Positions 1 through 8,268 are shown, numbered from the stretch's first letter. The stretch is DNA of 49,034 nucleotides from Fredinandcohnia onubensis (GCF_002734285.1 NZ_NSEA01000032.1:1-49034), one strand, 5' to 3'. Translations and numbers: made by a program. The notes: a model not told the origin generated them from the sequence alone.

Positions 1-36
1 TTTCAATGACTTTTCGGACAACCCCCATTTTGTTTT

Positions 37-507
37 TTAAAGGATATGAAGTAATAAAGTTAATAAGATCCCAGTTAATCCGCCAAAAAATACCTCGATA
101 GGTTTATGACCTAATAATTCCTTTAATTCCTTTCTCTTACTATCTTCATCAAGCTTTGGCCATAGTTTTGCATCCTCTGCAAACTTTTGAAAATCCGCAA
201 CAAGCTGATTGAGAACTGTCGCCTGTTCACCAGCATGTCTACGGACGCCAGAAGCATCGAACATAACAATGACAGCAAACACAGTTGATATAGCGAAGAA
301 AGGGGAATCTACGCCTTGTTCTAGGGCAATACCAGTAGTTAAGGCAGTTACGGCTGCTGAATGGGAGCTGGGCATCCCACCTGTACTCGTAACCAACGAC
401 CAATCAACTTTTCTTGTTACAAAAAAATGTAGTGGGACTTTAACAAATTGTGCAAATCCTATTGCAGCAAGTGCGGCCCAGAGGGGGAAATTCGTAAAAA
501 GCTCCAT
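37..507 (-). CDS. yuiD: YuiD-like divergent PAP2 family membrane protein
   Basis: 156 aa, close to the B. subtilis YuiD length. It belongs to the DUF212 group related to acid phosphatase/vanadium haloperoxidase proteins. Visible motifs are GGMPSSHS (about residues 43-50) and D84 followed by GVRRHAG (87-93), which correspond to the phosphatase-type motifs of the PAP2 superfamily. Hydrophobic stretches lie at residues 8-30, 50-60, 70-84 and at the C-terminus (LTGILLTLLLHIL), so it is an integral membrane protein. The ATG is preceded by GAGAGGAAG at a good distance. It is transcribed away from pepA. The substrate is not known; a lipid phosphate is the usual guess for the superfamily. Confidence 0.9.
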   Translation of the reverse strand: MELFTNFPLWAALAAIGFAQFVKVPLHFFVTRKVDWSLVTSTGGMPSSHSAAVTALTTGIALEQGVDSPFFAISTVFAVIVMFDASGVRRHAGEQATVLNQLVADFQKFAEDAKLWPKLDEDSKRKELKELLGHKPIEVFFGGLTGILLTLLLHIL

Positions 508-666
508 GTAAACTACTTCCTCTCGTTAACATCCATTTTTTCTATATTTTGTTTATATGTTCAAAAATTTTTCAGATCGTTATCTCATGTAAAACAGAGT
601 TACTTTTATCATTATAAAAGAATTTGGTTGCGCCTGCAAAATGAAATATTCACAGATGGTTGGAGG

Positions 667-695
667 ATGAAATTTAGTGCCTCGAAGTTTATAAT
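667..695 (+). promoter_or_regulatory. Candidate sigma-A promoter of pepA
   Basis: ATGAAA, a 17-base spacer and a perfect TATAAT lie 31 bases before the pepA start. The -35 box matches the consensus at only four of six positions, so this is a candidate rather than a certain call. Confidence 0.4.
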
Positions 696-725
696 AAAAA
701 GGTAAAATATATTGGAGGTGTAACA

Positions 726-2231
726 ATGTTTAACGTTAAAAATGAAGTCCAAGTAATAGAAGCACATGAAGCATTACTAATAGGTCTTTTTTCAAAAAAT
801 CAAAAAACATCAGGTCTTGCAAAAGAATTAGATTTATTATTAGATGGACAAATTACAGAACTGTTAAAAGAAGGCGATATCCGGGCTGAACAAAATAAAG
901 TTTCAAAAGTACATACATTAGGGAAGGCACCAATAAAAAGAGTTTATTTTTTAGGTCTTGGAAAAGAAGAAAAGCAAACACTTGAATCTCTCAGAGAGGC
1001 GTTCGGGAAAGCTGTTAAAACAATCTCTGAAGCCAAGGTTGAAAGCTTTGCAGTAGGGTTAGATTCCTTTGTAACTGAGGAATTAGATGCATTAGATGTT
1101 GCCCATGCGTTTGGAGAAGCCCTTGCATTGTCTACATATAAATTTGCAGATTACAAGCAAAAGCCAAATGCACCAGAAAAGAAAATTGAAGAAGTCGTTG
1201 TTTATTCTAGTGGCGATGCAGAAGAAATCCAAGCTAGTTTGACTGTCGGATATGCGTATGGACAAGGAACAAACTCTGCCAGAACCCTTGTGAATTTACC
1301 AGGAAATATGTTAACAGCTACCGATTTAGCAAATTATGCAGCAGAACTGGGAAAGAAATACGGATTCGAAGTGGAAATACTAGAAAAAGAGGATATGGAA
1401 AAGCTGGGAATGGGCGCCCTCTTAGCGGTGAATAAAGGTTCTGTAGAGCCTCCTAAAATGATCGTCCTTAAATATCAAGGGAAAGAGAACTGGGAAGATG
1501 TCATTGCACTAGTTGGAAAAGGAATTACCTTTGATACAGGTGGATACTCCATCAAGCCAAAAGATGGTATAGTAGGCATGAAATCAGATATGGGTGGAGC
1601 AGCTGCAGTTTTAGGAGCCATGGAGATCATCGGTGAACTAAGACCAGAAAAGAATGTTGTCGCTGTTATCCCATCAACAGATAATATGATTAGCGGTGAC
1701 GCATTCAAGCCTGATGATGTAGTTACCTCTATGAATGGTAAAACGATTGAAATATTAAACACGGATGCAGAAGGTCGACTTGCATTAGCAGACGGTATTA
1801 CCTATGCGAAGTTTCATGGAGCCTCTTATTTAGTAGATGTTGCGACATTAACAGGTGGAGTGATTGTCGCTTTAGGTAATGATATTACAGGTGCAATGAC
1901 AAACAATGAATCCTTTTTCGAAGAGGTATTAGAAGCATCCATAGAAGCTGGTGAACCCATTTGGCGTCTGCCGATCACAGAAAATCATAAGAAGCGTGTT
2001 CGAAAAAGCCAGGTTGCCGATTTAAATAATTCACCTGGTCGGGATGGTCATGCGATTTTTGCAGGCACGTTCATAGGTGAATTCGCAGAAGATACACCAT
2101 GGGTACATCTAGATATCGCGGGAACAGCAACGACTACTTCAGCTCATAATCTAGGTCCAGCCGGTGCAACAGGGGTAATGGTCCGTACACTCGCAACCCT
2201 AGTAGAGCGCTTTGGTGAAATAGAAGAATAA
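726..2231 (+). CDS. pepA: Leucyl aminopeptidase (M17 family)
   Basis: 501 aa, the normal length for the family. Cytosolic aminopeptidase that removes N-terminal residues (leucine preferred) from peptides using two divalent metal ions. The C-terminal catalytic domain begins near residue 170. Metal and catalytic residues are visible: K265 and D270 in [12 protein letters not shown]277, D288, and the M17 signature NTDAEGRL at 345-352 (D347, E349, R351). The N-terminal ~160 residues form the variable domain. A strong GGAGGTG ribosome site sets the start. Its position between yuiD and yuiF matches B. subtilis yuiE. It is monocistronic, ending at a terminator just downstream. Confidence 0.96.
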   Translation: MFNVKNEVQVIEAHEALLIGLFSKNQKTSGLAKELDLLLDGQITELLKEGDIRAEQNKVSKVHTLGKAPIKRVYFLGLGKEEKQTLESLREAFGKAVKTISEAKVESFAVGLDSFVTEELDALDVAHAFGEALALSTYKFADYKQKPNAPEKKIEEVVVYSSGDAEEIQASLTVGYAYGQGTNSARTLVNLPGNMLTATDLANYAAELGKKYGFEVEILEKEDMEKLGMGALLAVNKGSVEPPKMIVLKYQGKENWEDVIALVGKGITFDTGGYSIKPKDGIVGMKSDMGGAAAVLGAMEIIGELRPEKNVVAVIPSTDNMISGDAFKPDDVVTSMNGKTIEILNTDAEGRLALADGITYAKFHGASYLVDVATLTGGVIVALGNDITGAMTNNESFFEEVLEASIEAGEPIWRLPITENHKKRVRKSQVADLNNSPGRDGHAIFAGTFIGEFAEDTPWVHLDIAGTATTTSAHNLGPAGATGVMVRTLATLVERFGEIEE

Positions 2232-2241
2232 ATGATTGAGA

Positions 2242-2268
2242 AGTCTACCTAACGGGTAGGCTTTTTTT
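2242..2268 (+). terminator. Terminator of pepA
   Basis: AGTCTACC pairs with GGTAGGCT (one G-U) around a five-base loop and is followed by seven T. Confidence 0.85.
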
Positions 2269-2290
2269 ATAGAATGAAATATCACCAAAT

Positions 2291-2683
2291 CACATATCGC
2301 GAACCGCTATAGGGGAATATGTCCGTGTATCGCAATGATATATGGTATATCGCTAGCCGCTATATCGGAATCTCCGTGTATCGCAACCCGATATGTGGTA
2401 TATAGTAAACCGCGTAATCGATATATCCGTGTATCGCAAAACGATATGTGCTATACCGCAAGCCGCGTAATCGGTATATCCCTTGATTGAAAAACGATAA
2501 ATGGTATACCGCAAACGGCTTTATCGGTATATCTCTATATCGCAAAACGATAAAAGCTATACCGCAAACGGCTTAATCGGTATATCTGTGTATCGCAAAA
2601 CGATATGTGCTATAACGCAAATTGCGTAATCGATATATCCATATATCGCGAAACGATATGATGTATATCGCAAGTCCGCTTAT
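2291..2683. repeat. Tandem array of about seven 53-bp units with internal hairpins
   Basis: The repeating landmark (TCCGTGTATCGC and variants) falls at about 2322, 2373, 2426, 2479, 2532, 2585 and 2638, so the period is 53 bp in all but the first unit. Each unit carries two inverted repeats: TATCG/CGATA (for example 2432-2446) and ATACCG/CGGTAT (2453-2458 with 2472-2477). The array fills most of the 645-base gap between pepA and yuiF. Short reading frames across it are just translated repeat. There are no unique spacers, so it is not a CRISPR array. Function unknown. Confidence 0.9.
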
Positions 2684-2876
2684 TTCAGTTACCCGTACGG
2701 AATCACAAACCCCCAGCAAATCGCATTGCATCAGAATCTCTGCCAACTTCTCTAAAAAAATACCATTGACGATTTCTACTATCATATGTTATTTTAGTTT
2801 AGTGTTTTAGTTCTCTACCAATTTAGCAAACTAAAGTATTCTAAAAATAATAACCATACTAGAAGGAGTTTTCACC

Positions 2877-4220
2877 ATGAATGCAGTTGTCATAGCAGTT
2901 CTTGTCATGCTAATTCTAAGCTTATTCCGTATAAATGTTGTTGTAGCTCTTGCCGTAGGGGCAATTGTTGGGGGACTTACAGGTGGTCTAAATATAGCAA
3001 CAACAGTGTCCACATTCACAGAAGGCTTAGGTGGAAATGCTACAGTCGCATTAAGTTATGCACTACTTGGTAGTTTTGCAGTAGCTATTTCAAAAACAGG
3101 ATTACCAGATGCGATGGTAGACCTTGCCATCAAACTTGTAGGGAAGCAAGGGGATAGCAAACGTAAAACCTATTCCAAGGTTCTAATCATTTTAATTATT
3201 TTAGCAATTTCTATTTCATCACAAAACTTAGTACCTGTTCATATTGCTTTTATTCCTATTTTAATACCACCTTTATTAAAGGTTTTTAATGAACTCGAAA
3301 TTGATCGTCGACTTATCGCAACCGTTATTACTTTCGGTTTAACAGCTCCATACATTGCGCTACCAGTTGGATTTGGTGAGATTTTCCACGGACTTCTACA
3401 GCAGTATATGCTAGATAGTGGATTAGAAGTGGCGAAACGAGATATCCCAATTGCCATGTTGATTCCAACTGCAGGGATGGTTGTTGGTTTACTTATTGCA
3501 GTTCTTTTTTCATACCGTAAGCCAAAACAATATAAAACGATTGAAATTGCAAATGAGTCAGGTTCAGATGTAACCACAACATATACGAAAAAGAGCCTTA
3601 GCTTCGCAACACTTGCTGTACTTGTTACTTTAGGAATACAGTTAACACTGTCACAAGTATTTGATGTGGATGGCATGATTTTTGGAGCATTAGCCGGAAT
3701 AGCTGTTCTTTATTTCAGTGGCTCAATGAAAGTAAGTCAAGCTGACGAAGTCATAACTAGTGGTATGAAAATGATGGCTTTCATTGGTTTCGTTATGATC
3801 ACAGCTTCTGGGTTTGCATCTGTGATTAAAGAAACAGGGCATGTTGAGGCACTCGTTACACAATCAGCGGATTTAATCGGTGGGAATTTATCACTTGCTG
3901 CGTTAATGATGTTAATTGTAGGTCTTTTGATTACCTTAGGTATTGGTTCATCATTTTCAACGATTCCAATCATCGCAACTATTTTTGTTCCATTATGTAT
4001 GGAAGTTGGATTTAGCCCAATGGCAACAATTGCACTTGTTGGTACTGCGGCAGCTCTAGGGGACGCTGGGTCACCTGCATCAGATAGTACGCTAGGTCCA
4101 ACCGCTGGATTGAACGTTGATGGTCAGCATAATCATATTTGGGACACTTGTGTACCAACATTTATACACTATAATATTCCACTTATTATTTTCGGCTGGA
4201 TTGCAGCGATTATCTTATAA
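2877..4220 (+). CDS. yuiF: YuiF family Na+/H+ antiporter-like transporter
   Basis: 447 aa with about eleven or twelve hydrophobic segments, resembling B. subtilis YuiF (Na+/H+ antiporter-like superfamily, related to NhaC/GntP permeases). Hydrophobic segments include MLILSLFRINVVVALAVGAI near the N-terminus, and the polar conserved stretch LGDAGSPASDSTLGPTAG lies near residue 400. The start ATG has AGAAGGAG seven bases upstream. YuiF has been predicted elsewhere to carry histidine; I saw no T-box leader here, so the substrate (amino acid or Na+/H+) stays open. TTGACG near 2767 is the only visible upstream -35-like box. It sits between the 53-bp array and bioY, as yuiF does in B. subtilis. Confidence 0.88.
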   Translation: MNAVVIAVLVMLILSLFRINVVVALAVGAIVGGLTGGLNIATTVSTFTEGLGGNATVALSYALLGSFAVAISKTGLPDAMVDLAIKLVGKQGDSKRKTYSKVLIILIILAISISSQNLVPVHIAFIPILIPPLLKVFNELEIDRRLIATVITFGLTAPYIALPVGFGEIFHGLLQQYMLDSGLEVAKRDIPIAMLIPTAGMVVGLLIAVLFSYRKPKQYKTIEIANESGSDVTTTYTKKSLSFATLAVLVTLGIQLTLSQVFDVDGMIFGALAGIAVLYFSGSMKVSQADEVITSGMKMMAFIGFVMITASGFASVIKETGHVEALVTQSADLIGGNLSLAALMMLIVGLLITLGIGSSFSTIPIIATIFVPLCMEVGFSPMATIALVGTAAALGDAGSPASDSTLGPTAGLNVDGQHNHIWDTCVPTFIHYNIPLIIFGWIAAIIL

Positions 4221-4226
4221 AAATTT

Positions 4227-4250
4227 ACCCCCACGAACGTTCGTGGGGGT
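4227..4250. terminator. Bidirectional terminator between yuiF and bioY
   Basis: Perfect 24-base palindrome: ACCCCCACGAAC followed directly by GTTCGTGGGGGT. It is A/T-rich on both flanks (AAATTTTT follows on the minus strand), so it can serve the convergent yuiF and bioY. Confidence 0.9.
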
Positions 4251-4257
4251 ATTTCAC

Positions 4258-4872
4258 TTATTTTGATAGATTTGTTGAAGAAGGATTCAATGAATTTCTA
4301 GTAACTGCTCGATAAATTCTTGGTGAAATAAGTGCTGCGAAGATGGTAAAAGCAAGGTCCTTTACAATAAACCAAGCCATCACACCCCAAGCTGCTCCAT
4401 AGCTCATTTTAACCTCTAACCAAAAATTTAAAGCAAAGTACATATAGTTTGTGCCAATGAAATAGTTCATAAAAAGACCAACAAATGCGGCAATCATGAA
4501 CGTTTTTAAGGTTGGATTTCCCTTAGCATGCTCAACGATCTTTCCTGCGAAATAAGCTGTTGCAATGAACGATAAAATAAATCCACCCGTACCTCCGATG
4601 AGTGGCGCTAGCCCTGCTTCGAATCCTGAAAAAACAGGTGCTCCAGCAATTCCAATTAACATATACACAGTCATAGAGATCGCACCTAATCGACTTCCGA
4701 GTAGGAGACCAGCCAATACAGCAAAAAAGGTTTGCATAGTTAATGGTACAGCCGCAACCTGTAAAAACGGTACCATTGAGGTAATATTTGCACCAATCGC
4801 CATAAGCGCTGCAAACATCCCGACATATGTAATTTCGATTGCACGAATGCGTGGTTTTGATATTGCTGTCAT
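4258..4872 (-). CDS. bioY: Biotin ECF transporter S component BioY
   Basis: 204 aa, about six membrane segments, the length and character of BioY (B. subtilis YuiG). BioY binds biotin and works either with the shared ECF energising module (EcfA/A'/T, not in this window) or alone at low rate. Recognisable family features are the N-terminal AALMAIGANITSMVPFLQV stretch, PLTMQTFFAVLAGLLLG, and GIAGAPVFSGFEAGLAPLIG followed by GGTGGFILSF. GGAGG lies ten bases before the ATG. Expression is very probably biotin-repressed through BirA, because two BirA operators overlap the promoter. Convergent with yuiF. Confidence 0.95.
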   Translation of the reverse strand: MTAISKPRIRAIEITYVGMFAALMAIGANITSMVPFLQVAAVPLTMQTFFAVLAGLLLGSRLGAISMTVYMLIGIAGAPVFSGFEAGLAPLIGGTGGFILSFIATAYFAGKIVEHAKGNPTLKTFMIAAFVGLFMNYFIGTNYMYFALNFWLEVKMSYGAAWGVMAWFIVKDLAFTIFAALISPRIYRAVTRNSLNPSSTNLSK

Positions 4873-4876
4873 TATG

Positions 4877-4904
4877 TGTTAACCTCCGTGTTTTTTAGTT
4901 AACA
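4877..4904. promoter_or_regulatory. BirA operator, promoter-proximal copy
   Basis: TGTTAAC, 14 bases, GTTAACA: a perfect 7+7 inverted repeat of the BirA type. It starts just downstream of the bioY -10 box and runs over the ribosome site, so bound BirA would block transcription at or just after initiation. Confidence 0.88.
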
Positions 4905-4906
4905 AA

Positions 4907-4935
4907 ATCGTAAAACAAGATTCAGTATATGTCAA
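4907..4935 (-). promoter_or_regulatory. bioY promoter
   Basis: On the minus strand: a perfect -35 TTGACA (4935-4930), a 17-base spacer and -10 TACGAT (4912-4907). It is flanked by two BirA operators. Confidence 0.75.
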
Positions 4936-4957
4936 CAGAAAATATAAGAAGTTAACA
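4930..4957. promoter_or_regulatory. BirA operator, distal copy over the -35 box
   Basis: TGTCAAC, 14 bases, GTTAACA. One half site contains the -35 hexamer of the bioY promoter. The dyad centre is 53 bp from that of the proximal operator, close to five helical turns. Confidence 0.75.
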
Positions 4958-5141
4958 AATAAAAAGTGAAGTCATAGGAATGCGAACACATTGATAAAAT
5001 ATATGTAGATGCGATACTTCAAATCATCTTTAATTGTTATACTTAGAAAATTTTTTTACCGTCCAATGTAAGAAAAAAGTGTCAAAAGGGATGTCCTTTA
5101 AATATAATGCCCATATCCGAAAATGTTGGGAGCGGTCGGAA

Positions 5142-5909
5142 ATGAGTATTGGAATTGTATTAATGGGCCTTTTTGTCGGTTTTTTGGTCGGACTAACAGG
5201 TGTTGGTGGAGCGGCATTATTAACCCCATTCTTAATCTTAATTGGTGTTAATCCACTAATTGCAGTTGGAACAGACTTTGTCTATAACTCAATTACGAAA
5301 TTCTTTGGATCTGTACAGCATTTTCGGCAGAAAACAATTAATTTTAAGCTAGTAAAATATTTAGCTATAGGCAGTGTTCCAAGTGCAATCCTAGCTGTTA
5401 CTACTTTGCATTTTGTTGGAGGAGATAAACTTTTACAAGGGGAAATAGTGAAGCATGCCCTTGGATATGTACTTATGATGGTTGCCGTTGCGACCGTAAT
5501 AAAAACCTTGTTCAGTTCTCGTTTCACAAGTAGCTCCTATAGTATCAAACCTATTGAAGATAAAGCAAAAGCAACCATTCTTTTAGGTGCCATCCTTGGT
5601 TTTATAGTTGGGTTAACCTCAGTTGGTTCTGGATCGCTATTTGCCCTTGCTATGCTACTATTTTATCAATTGCGTGCTTCGGAATTAGTTGGCACAGACA
5701 TCGCACATGCGTTTATTTTAGTCACGGTAAGTAGTTTTTTTCACTTAGGTTTTGGAAACGTTGATTTTCTGTTGGTTGCAAATTTACTTTGTGGTTCAAT
5801 TCCAGGTGTCATTATTGGAAGCTCCTTGTCTGCAAAGGTTCCTATGAAACCATTGCAAACCGTTATCGGTGTCATCATTTTTATAAGTGGTTTGAAACTA
5901 ATTTATTAA
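5142..5909 (+). CDS. TauE/SafE family sulfite exporter-like permease
   Basis: 255 aa from the chosen ATG, with about eight hydrophobic helices, the usual size of TauE/SafE (COG0730) permeases, which export sulfite, sulfonates or related organic anions. The family pattern of two related halves is visible: GLFVGFLVGLTGVGGAALLT at the N-terminus and GAILGFIVGLTSVGSGSLFA near residue 150. The open frame extends 36 codons further upstream to 5034, but that part (polar, cysteine- and lysine-rich) would displace the first helix and has no ribosome site, so I prefer 5142. Its SD (GGGAG) is weak and distant. Monocistronic with a strong terminator. Substrate cannot be told. Confidence 0.88.
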   Translation: MSIGIVLMGLFVGFLVGLTGVGGAALLTPFLILIGVNPLIAVGTDFVYNSITKFFGSVQHFRQKTINFKLVKYLAIGSVPSAILAVTTLHFVGGDKLLQGEIVKHALGYVLMMVAVATVIKTLFSSRFTSSSYSIKPIEDKAKATILLGAILGFIVGLTSVGSGSLFALAMLLFYQLRASELVGTDIAHAFILVTVSSFFHLGFGNVDFLLVANLLCGSIPGVIIGSSLSAKVPMKPLQTVIGVIIFISGLKLIY

Positions 5910-5941
5910 ATCAAAAATGTGAATAAATTGCTAACTATATT

Positions 5942-5972
5942 GCCTTAGTGTAAAATTACACTAAGGCTTTTA
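5942..5972 (+). terminator. Terminator after the TauE-type permease gene
   Basis: GCCTTAGTGTAA pairs perfectly with TTACACTAAGGC (12 bp, two-base loop), followed by TTTTAT. Confidence 0.88.
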
Positions 5973-6018
5973 TGTGTACTAAAAAAAAATAGCGTTAATT
6001 TTGAAATAGGTGATTAAC

Positions 6019-6477
6019 ATGGATAAAGAACAATTAACGAAATTGCTTTCTGAAAAATTGAAGCTTATCCGGATTGAAAAAGGATATACACAAGATAAAA
6101 TGGCAGAAATCTTGGGGATATCCAAGAAGACGTTGGTGCAAATTGAAAAAGGAAGAATTCAAGCCGGTTGGACATGTGTTGTCGCAGTTTGCGCATTATT
6201 TCGAGATAGTGAAATTATTCAAACAACGTTAGGTGGAGATCCTGTTGATGTCATTGAAATCGTTGGACGCAATGGGATTGACCGGGCTAAGGAACGTACA
6301 TTGGGCGGTAAGCTTTGGTGGAAGGATCTTCAGAGGGGGGGAAAGTTTCGTCTTCAACAAAATGTGATTAGCCAGCATTATCGTATTTTGGACGAAGCTA
6401 ATTTTCGATGGTATTCTTCGTTTGATAAAGAGGAAGCTTACAACAGACTGGTAGAACTTTCAACTGAATCCATTTAA
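6019..6477 (+). CDS. XRE-family helix-turn-helix regulator
   Basis: 152 aa from the ATG at 6019. An in-frame GTG nine bases earlier is part of the AGGTG ribosome site and is not a likely start. Residues ~5-60 form a lambda-repressor-type HTH (LKLIRIEKGYTQDKMAEIL then GISKKTLVQIEKGR). The C-terminal ~85 residues (GGKLWWKDLQRGGKF ... NFRWYSSFDKEEAYNRL) are compact and basic/aromatic, and I cannot assign them to a named domain. No operator partner is obvious; the adjacent genes are a permease and two tiny genes. DNA-binding regulator by fold; target unknown. Confidence 0.85.
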   Translation: MDKEQLTKLLSEKLKLIRIEKGYTQDKMAEILGISKKTLVQIEKGRIQAGWTCVVAVCALFRDSEIIQTTLGGDPVDVIEIVGRNGIDRAKERTLGGKLWWKDLQRGGKFRLQQNVISQHYRILDEANFRWYSSFDKEEAYNRLVELSTESI

Positions 6478-6482
6478 AAAAC

Positions 6483-6509
6483 GGGGCAAATTACTTAGCC
6501 CCATTTTTC
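6483..6509 (+). terminator. Terminator of the XRE gene
   Basis: GGGGC pairs with GCCCC over a ten-base loop, followed by ATTTTTCTTTTT. The hairpin overlaps the end of the convergent small gene at 6491. Confidence 0.7.
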
Positions 6510-6601
6510 TTTTTCTTTGCAGTTTTACTCTTCGAATACGTAGATGAAGTTAAGTTGTTGTTTACTGCTGCTTCTTCGTTAAGTCGTTCTTTATTAGCCA
6601 T
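6491..6601 (-). CDS. Small basic hypothetical protein (36 aa)
   Basis: 36 aa: begins MANKERLNEEAA, ends in a lysine-rich tail (KSKTAKKKKNGAK). The ATG has GGAGG eight bases upstream. It lies 22 bases after the 53-aa gene on the same strand, so the two probably share a transcript. Its last codons lie inside the terminator hairpin of the convergent XRE gene. Very small, basic and low-complexity, similar in style to minor spore or ribosome-associated peptides, but I do not recognise the family. The clear SD and the operon spacing are the support for it being real. Confidence 0.6.
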   Translation of the reverse strand: MANKERLNEEAAVNNNLTSSTYSKSKTAKKKKNGAK

Positions 6602-6623
6602 TTAACTTCCTCCATGTCATTCA

Positions 6624-6785
6624 TTAATGCTCGATGGAAAAATCATCGTAGCGTTCATTTAGGTATTCATTTTCGCCTGTTGCAAAATTTATATTTCGAA
6701 GATCAAGCTCTGGATCAAGCTGATTGACAAGCTGTTCTTCTTTGCTTTGTGTTAGTCTAAATATGTCTCTATCTCTGTCTTTCAT
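6624..6785 (-). CDS. Small acidic hypothetical protein (53 aa)
   Basis: 53 aa: begins MKDRDRDIFRLTQSKEEQLV, ends DDFSIEH. Acidic and soluble, no membrane segment or signal. AGGAGG stands nine bases before the ATG, a strong ribosome site. Followed after 22 bases by the 36-aa basic ORF, making an acidic/basic pair in one likely operon. Function unknown. Confidence 0.65.
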   Translation of the reverse strand: MKDRDRDIFRLTQSKEEQLVNQLDPELDLRNINFATGENEYLNERYDDFSIEH

Positions 6786-6842
6786 TGATTTTGACCTCCT
6801 CGTATTTTATCATGTCCTAAACCGAATAAATTTCATTCTTAA

Positions 6843-6881
6843 AATAAAAAAAGAACGATAGGCAATTTTTTACCTTCGTTC
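6843..6881 (-). terminator. Terminator of the YuzC-like gene
   Basis: On the minus strand GAACGA-AGG pairs with CCT-A-TCGTTC (one bulge) and runs into TTTTTTTATTTT. Confidence 0.75.
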
Positions 6882-6900
6882 CACAGCAGTCTATTCATTT

Positions 6901-7332
6901 TTACCGCCATCTTAATGCAATTGTTAATTGACTGGATTTAGTGCCACTTACACTTGCTTCTAAATGAAGATTTAAACCATCAGGATTATAGGTCGCTTTA
7001 ACTTCGGACTTAATGCCTGTTGATTTTAACAGCCGATTGACTTCCTTATCATTTGATGCCTGTGCAGCAGCCATTACCTGTTTCGCAAATTCTTTTGAAT
7101 CAGCTAATTTAGCAAGCATTATGCTTGCATCCATCATTAGTATTCTCATTTCTTCTGCAGATTCCTTAAATAACGTCGGGTCAACTTCCGGTAATTTTCG
7201 ATAATATGGGGCTGGATAATACGTCCTTGGGTCAGGAAACACGGAATGTCTTGTGATGTTAGAATAATATCCTGGATACAAAACCGTCCTTGGTGGTCCT
7301 TGATGCCCATAGATAAATGGATGATAGTACAA
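6901..7332 (-). CDS. YuzC-like protein, possible spore coat component
   Basis: 143 aa with a TTG start behind GGGAGGT. The N-terminal ~50 residues are rich in Tyr, Pro and His (YYHPFIYGHQGPP, YYPAPYYRK), the character of coat-associated proteins. Residues 53-100 are helical and alanine-rich; the C-terminus (LNLHLEASVSGTKSSQLTIALRWR) alternates like beta strands. It resembles B. subtilis YuzC, reported in inner coat studies; this is recollection, so I leave the symbol empty. On the minus strand AC, 16 bases, CATATATTG (7363-7389) is similar to a sigma-K promoter. An 11-bp inverted repeat (CCTTATCAAAA) spans the same region and touches the ribosome site. Confidence 0.7.
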   Translation of the reverse strand: MYYHPFIYGHQGPPRTVLYPGYYSNITRHSVFPDPRTYYPAPYYRKLPEVDPTLFKESAEEMRILMMDASIMLAKLADSKEFAKQVMAAAQASNDKEVNRLLKSTGIKSEVKATYNPDGLNLHLEASVSGTKSSQLTIALRWR

Positions 7333-7413
7333 CTCTAGACCTCCCTTATCAAAATTCCCTTACAATATATGTTCATTTTTTGATAAGGTGCGTTTTACCC
7401 TTGCCTTCCGGTT

Positions 7414-8268
7414 TTACTTCCATTCAATACCCAACATCTTCAACACAATTCCTTCCCATCTATTCCAAGGAAGAACATTCTTAAGAAATATAGAGGTTCT
7501 TACTCCTTTTCCCACAGGGTAGCGAAGTTTGGACAAGGAACCCTTTAGGGCGAGCTTTACAATGAACTGTGCAACAATAATCGGGTCTTCATATGAAGTT
7601 TGGCCTTTTTCTAGTCTTGCTACGATTTTCTTCATCATATGACGATAGGGAGATGTGGGTTGCATCGATTGTTCCGCAATCTTTGTTCCACTGCTCCAAA
7701 TATTCGTTTGGAATGAGCCAGGTTCAATTAGGGCAACGTCTATACCAAAAGGTCTTACTTCTAGTTGTAATGATTCACACCAGCCCTCTAAGGCGAATTT
7801 AGAGGCAACATAAGGAGATAGACCTGGAAACCCAATTTGCCCACTAATACTGCTAAGATTGATGATCTTTCCCGAACCTTGGTGTCTCATAAATGGAAGA
7901 ACAAGTTTTGTAACTTCGATTAACCCGAAAAAATTCGTTTCAAATTGGGCTTTGTATTCATTCAGCGAAATTTCCTCGATAAACCCGCCTGTTGCGTATC
8001 CGGCGTTGTTCAATAGGATATCAATTCTCCCTAGCTTATCTAAAGTTCCTTTAAAATCATATAAGGACTTGGCATCCGTCACATCCAATTGACAAAACAG
8101 AAGATTTTCTTCTAAAGTAGAATCATTTAACTTATGTAGTACATTTTTTTTCTTTTCTAAATCTCTCATCGTTGCTACAACAAAGTAGCCTTTTTTCAGA
8201 AATTCGATTGAACTTAAGAGCCCAAATCCACCTGAAGCACCGGTAATGATCACAATGGGTTTTTTCAC
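7414..8268 (-). CDS. Short-chain dehydrogenase/reductase (SDR)
   Basis: 284 aa, classical SDR. The NAD(P)-binding motif TGASGGFG is at residues 10-17, the structural NNAG near 86-89, a catalytic serine in NLSSISG, and the YVASK motif (Tyr and Lys) near residue 155. The C-terminal part is longer than in 250-aa SDRs, as in the retinol dehydrogenase-like members such as B. subtilis YusZ, which it resembles. GTG start with AAGGAGA seven bases upstream; an ATG two bases earlier is immediately followed by a stop and cannot be used. Oxidoreductase of unknown substrate. It lies in the same direction as the YuzC-like gene, 81 bases upstream of it. Confidence 0.9.
   Translation of the reverse strand: MKKPIVIITGASGGFGLLSSIEFLKKGYFVVATMRDLEKKKNVLHKLNDSTLEENLLFCQLDVTDAKSLYDFKGTLDKLGRIDILLNNAGYATGGFIEEISLNEYKAQFETNFFGLIEVTKLVLPFMRHQGSGKIINLSSISGQIGFPGLSPYVASKFALEGWCESLQLEVRPFGIDVALIEPGSFQTNIWSSGTKIAEQSMQPTSPYRHMMKKIVARLEKGQTSYEDPIIVAQFIVKLALKGSLSKLRYPVGKGVRTSIFLKNVLPWNRWEGIVLKMLGIEWK

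Noticed and set aside
209-511. 100-aa plus-strand frame opposite yuiD
   Set aside because: Shadow of the conserved YuiD frame.
2360-2785. Reading frames across the 53-bp array (61 and 70 aa, minus strand)
   Set aside because: They are translated tandem repeats without ribosome sites; the proteins repeat the same Tyr/Ile/Arg-rich phrase.
2700-2876. Histidine T-box leader before yuiF
   Set aside because: I looked because YuiF is sometimes predicted to carry histidine, but found no T-box consensus or terminator/antiterminator pair.
4873-5033. Riboswitch in the bioY leader
   Set aside because: The conserved symmetry is fully explained by two BirA operators and a promoter.
5034-5141. Extended N-terminus for the TauE-type permease
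   Set aside because: Polar, no ribosome site, and family members begin with the hydrophobic helix encoded from 5142.
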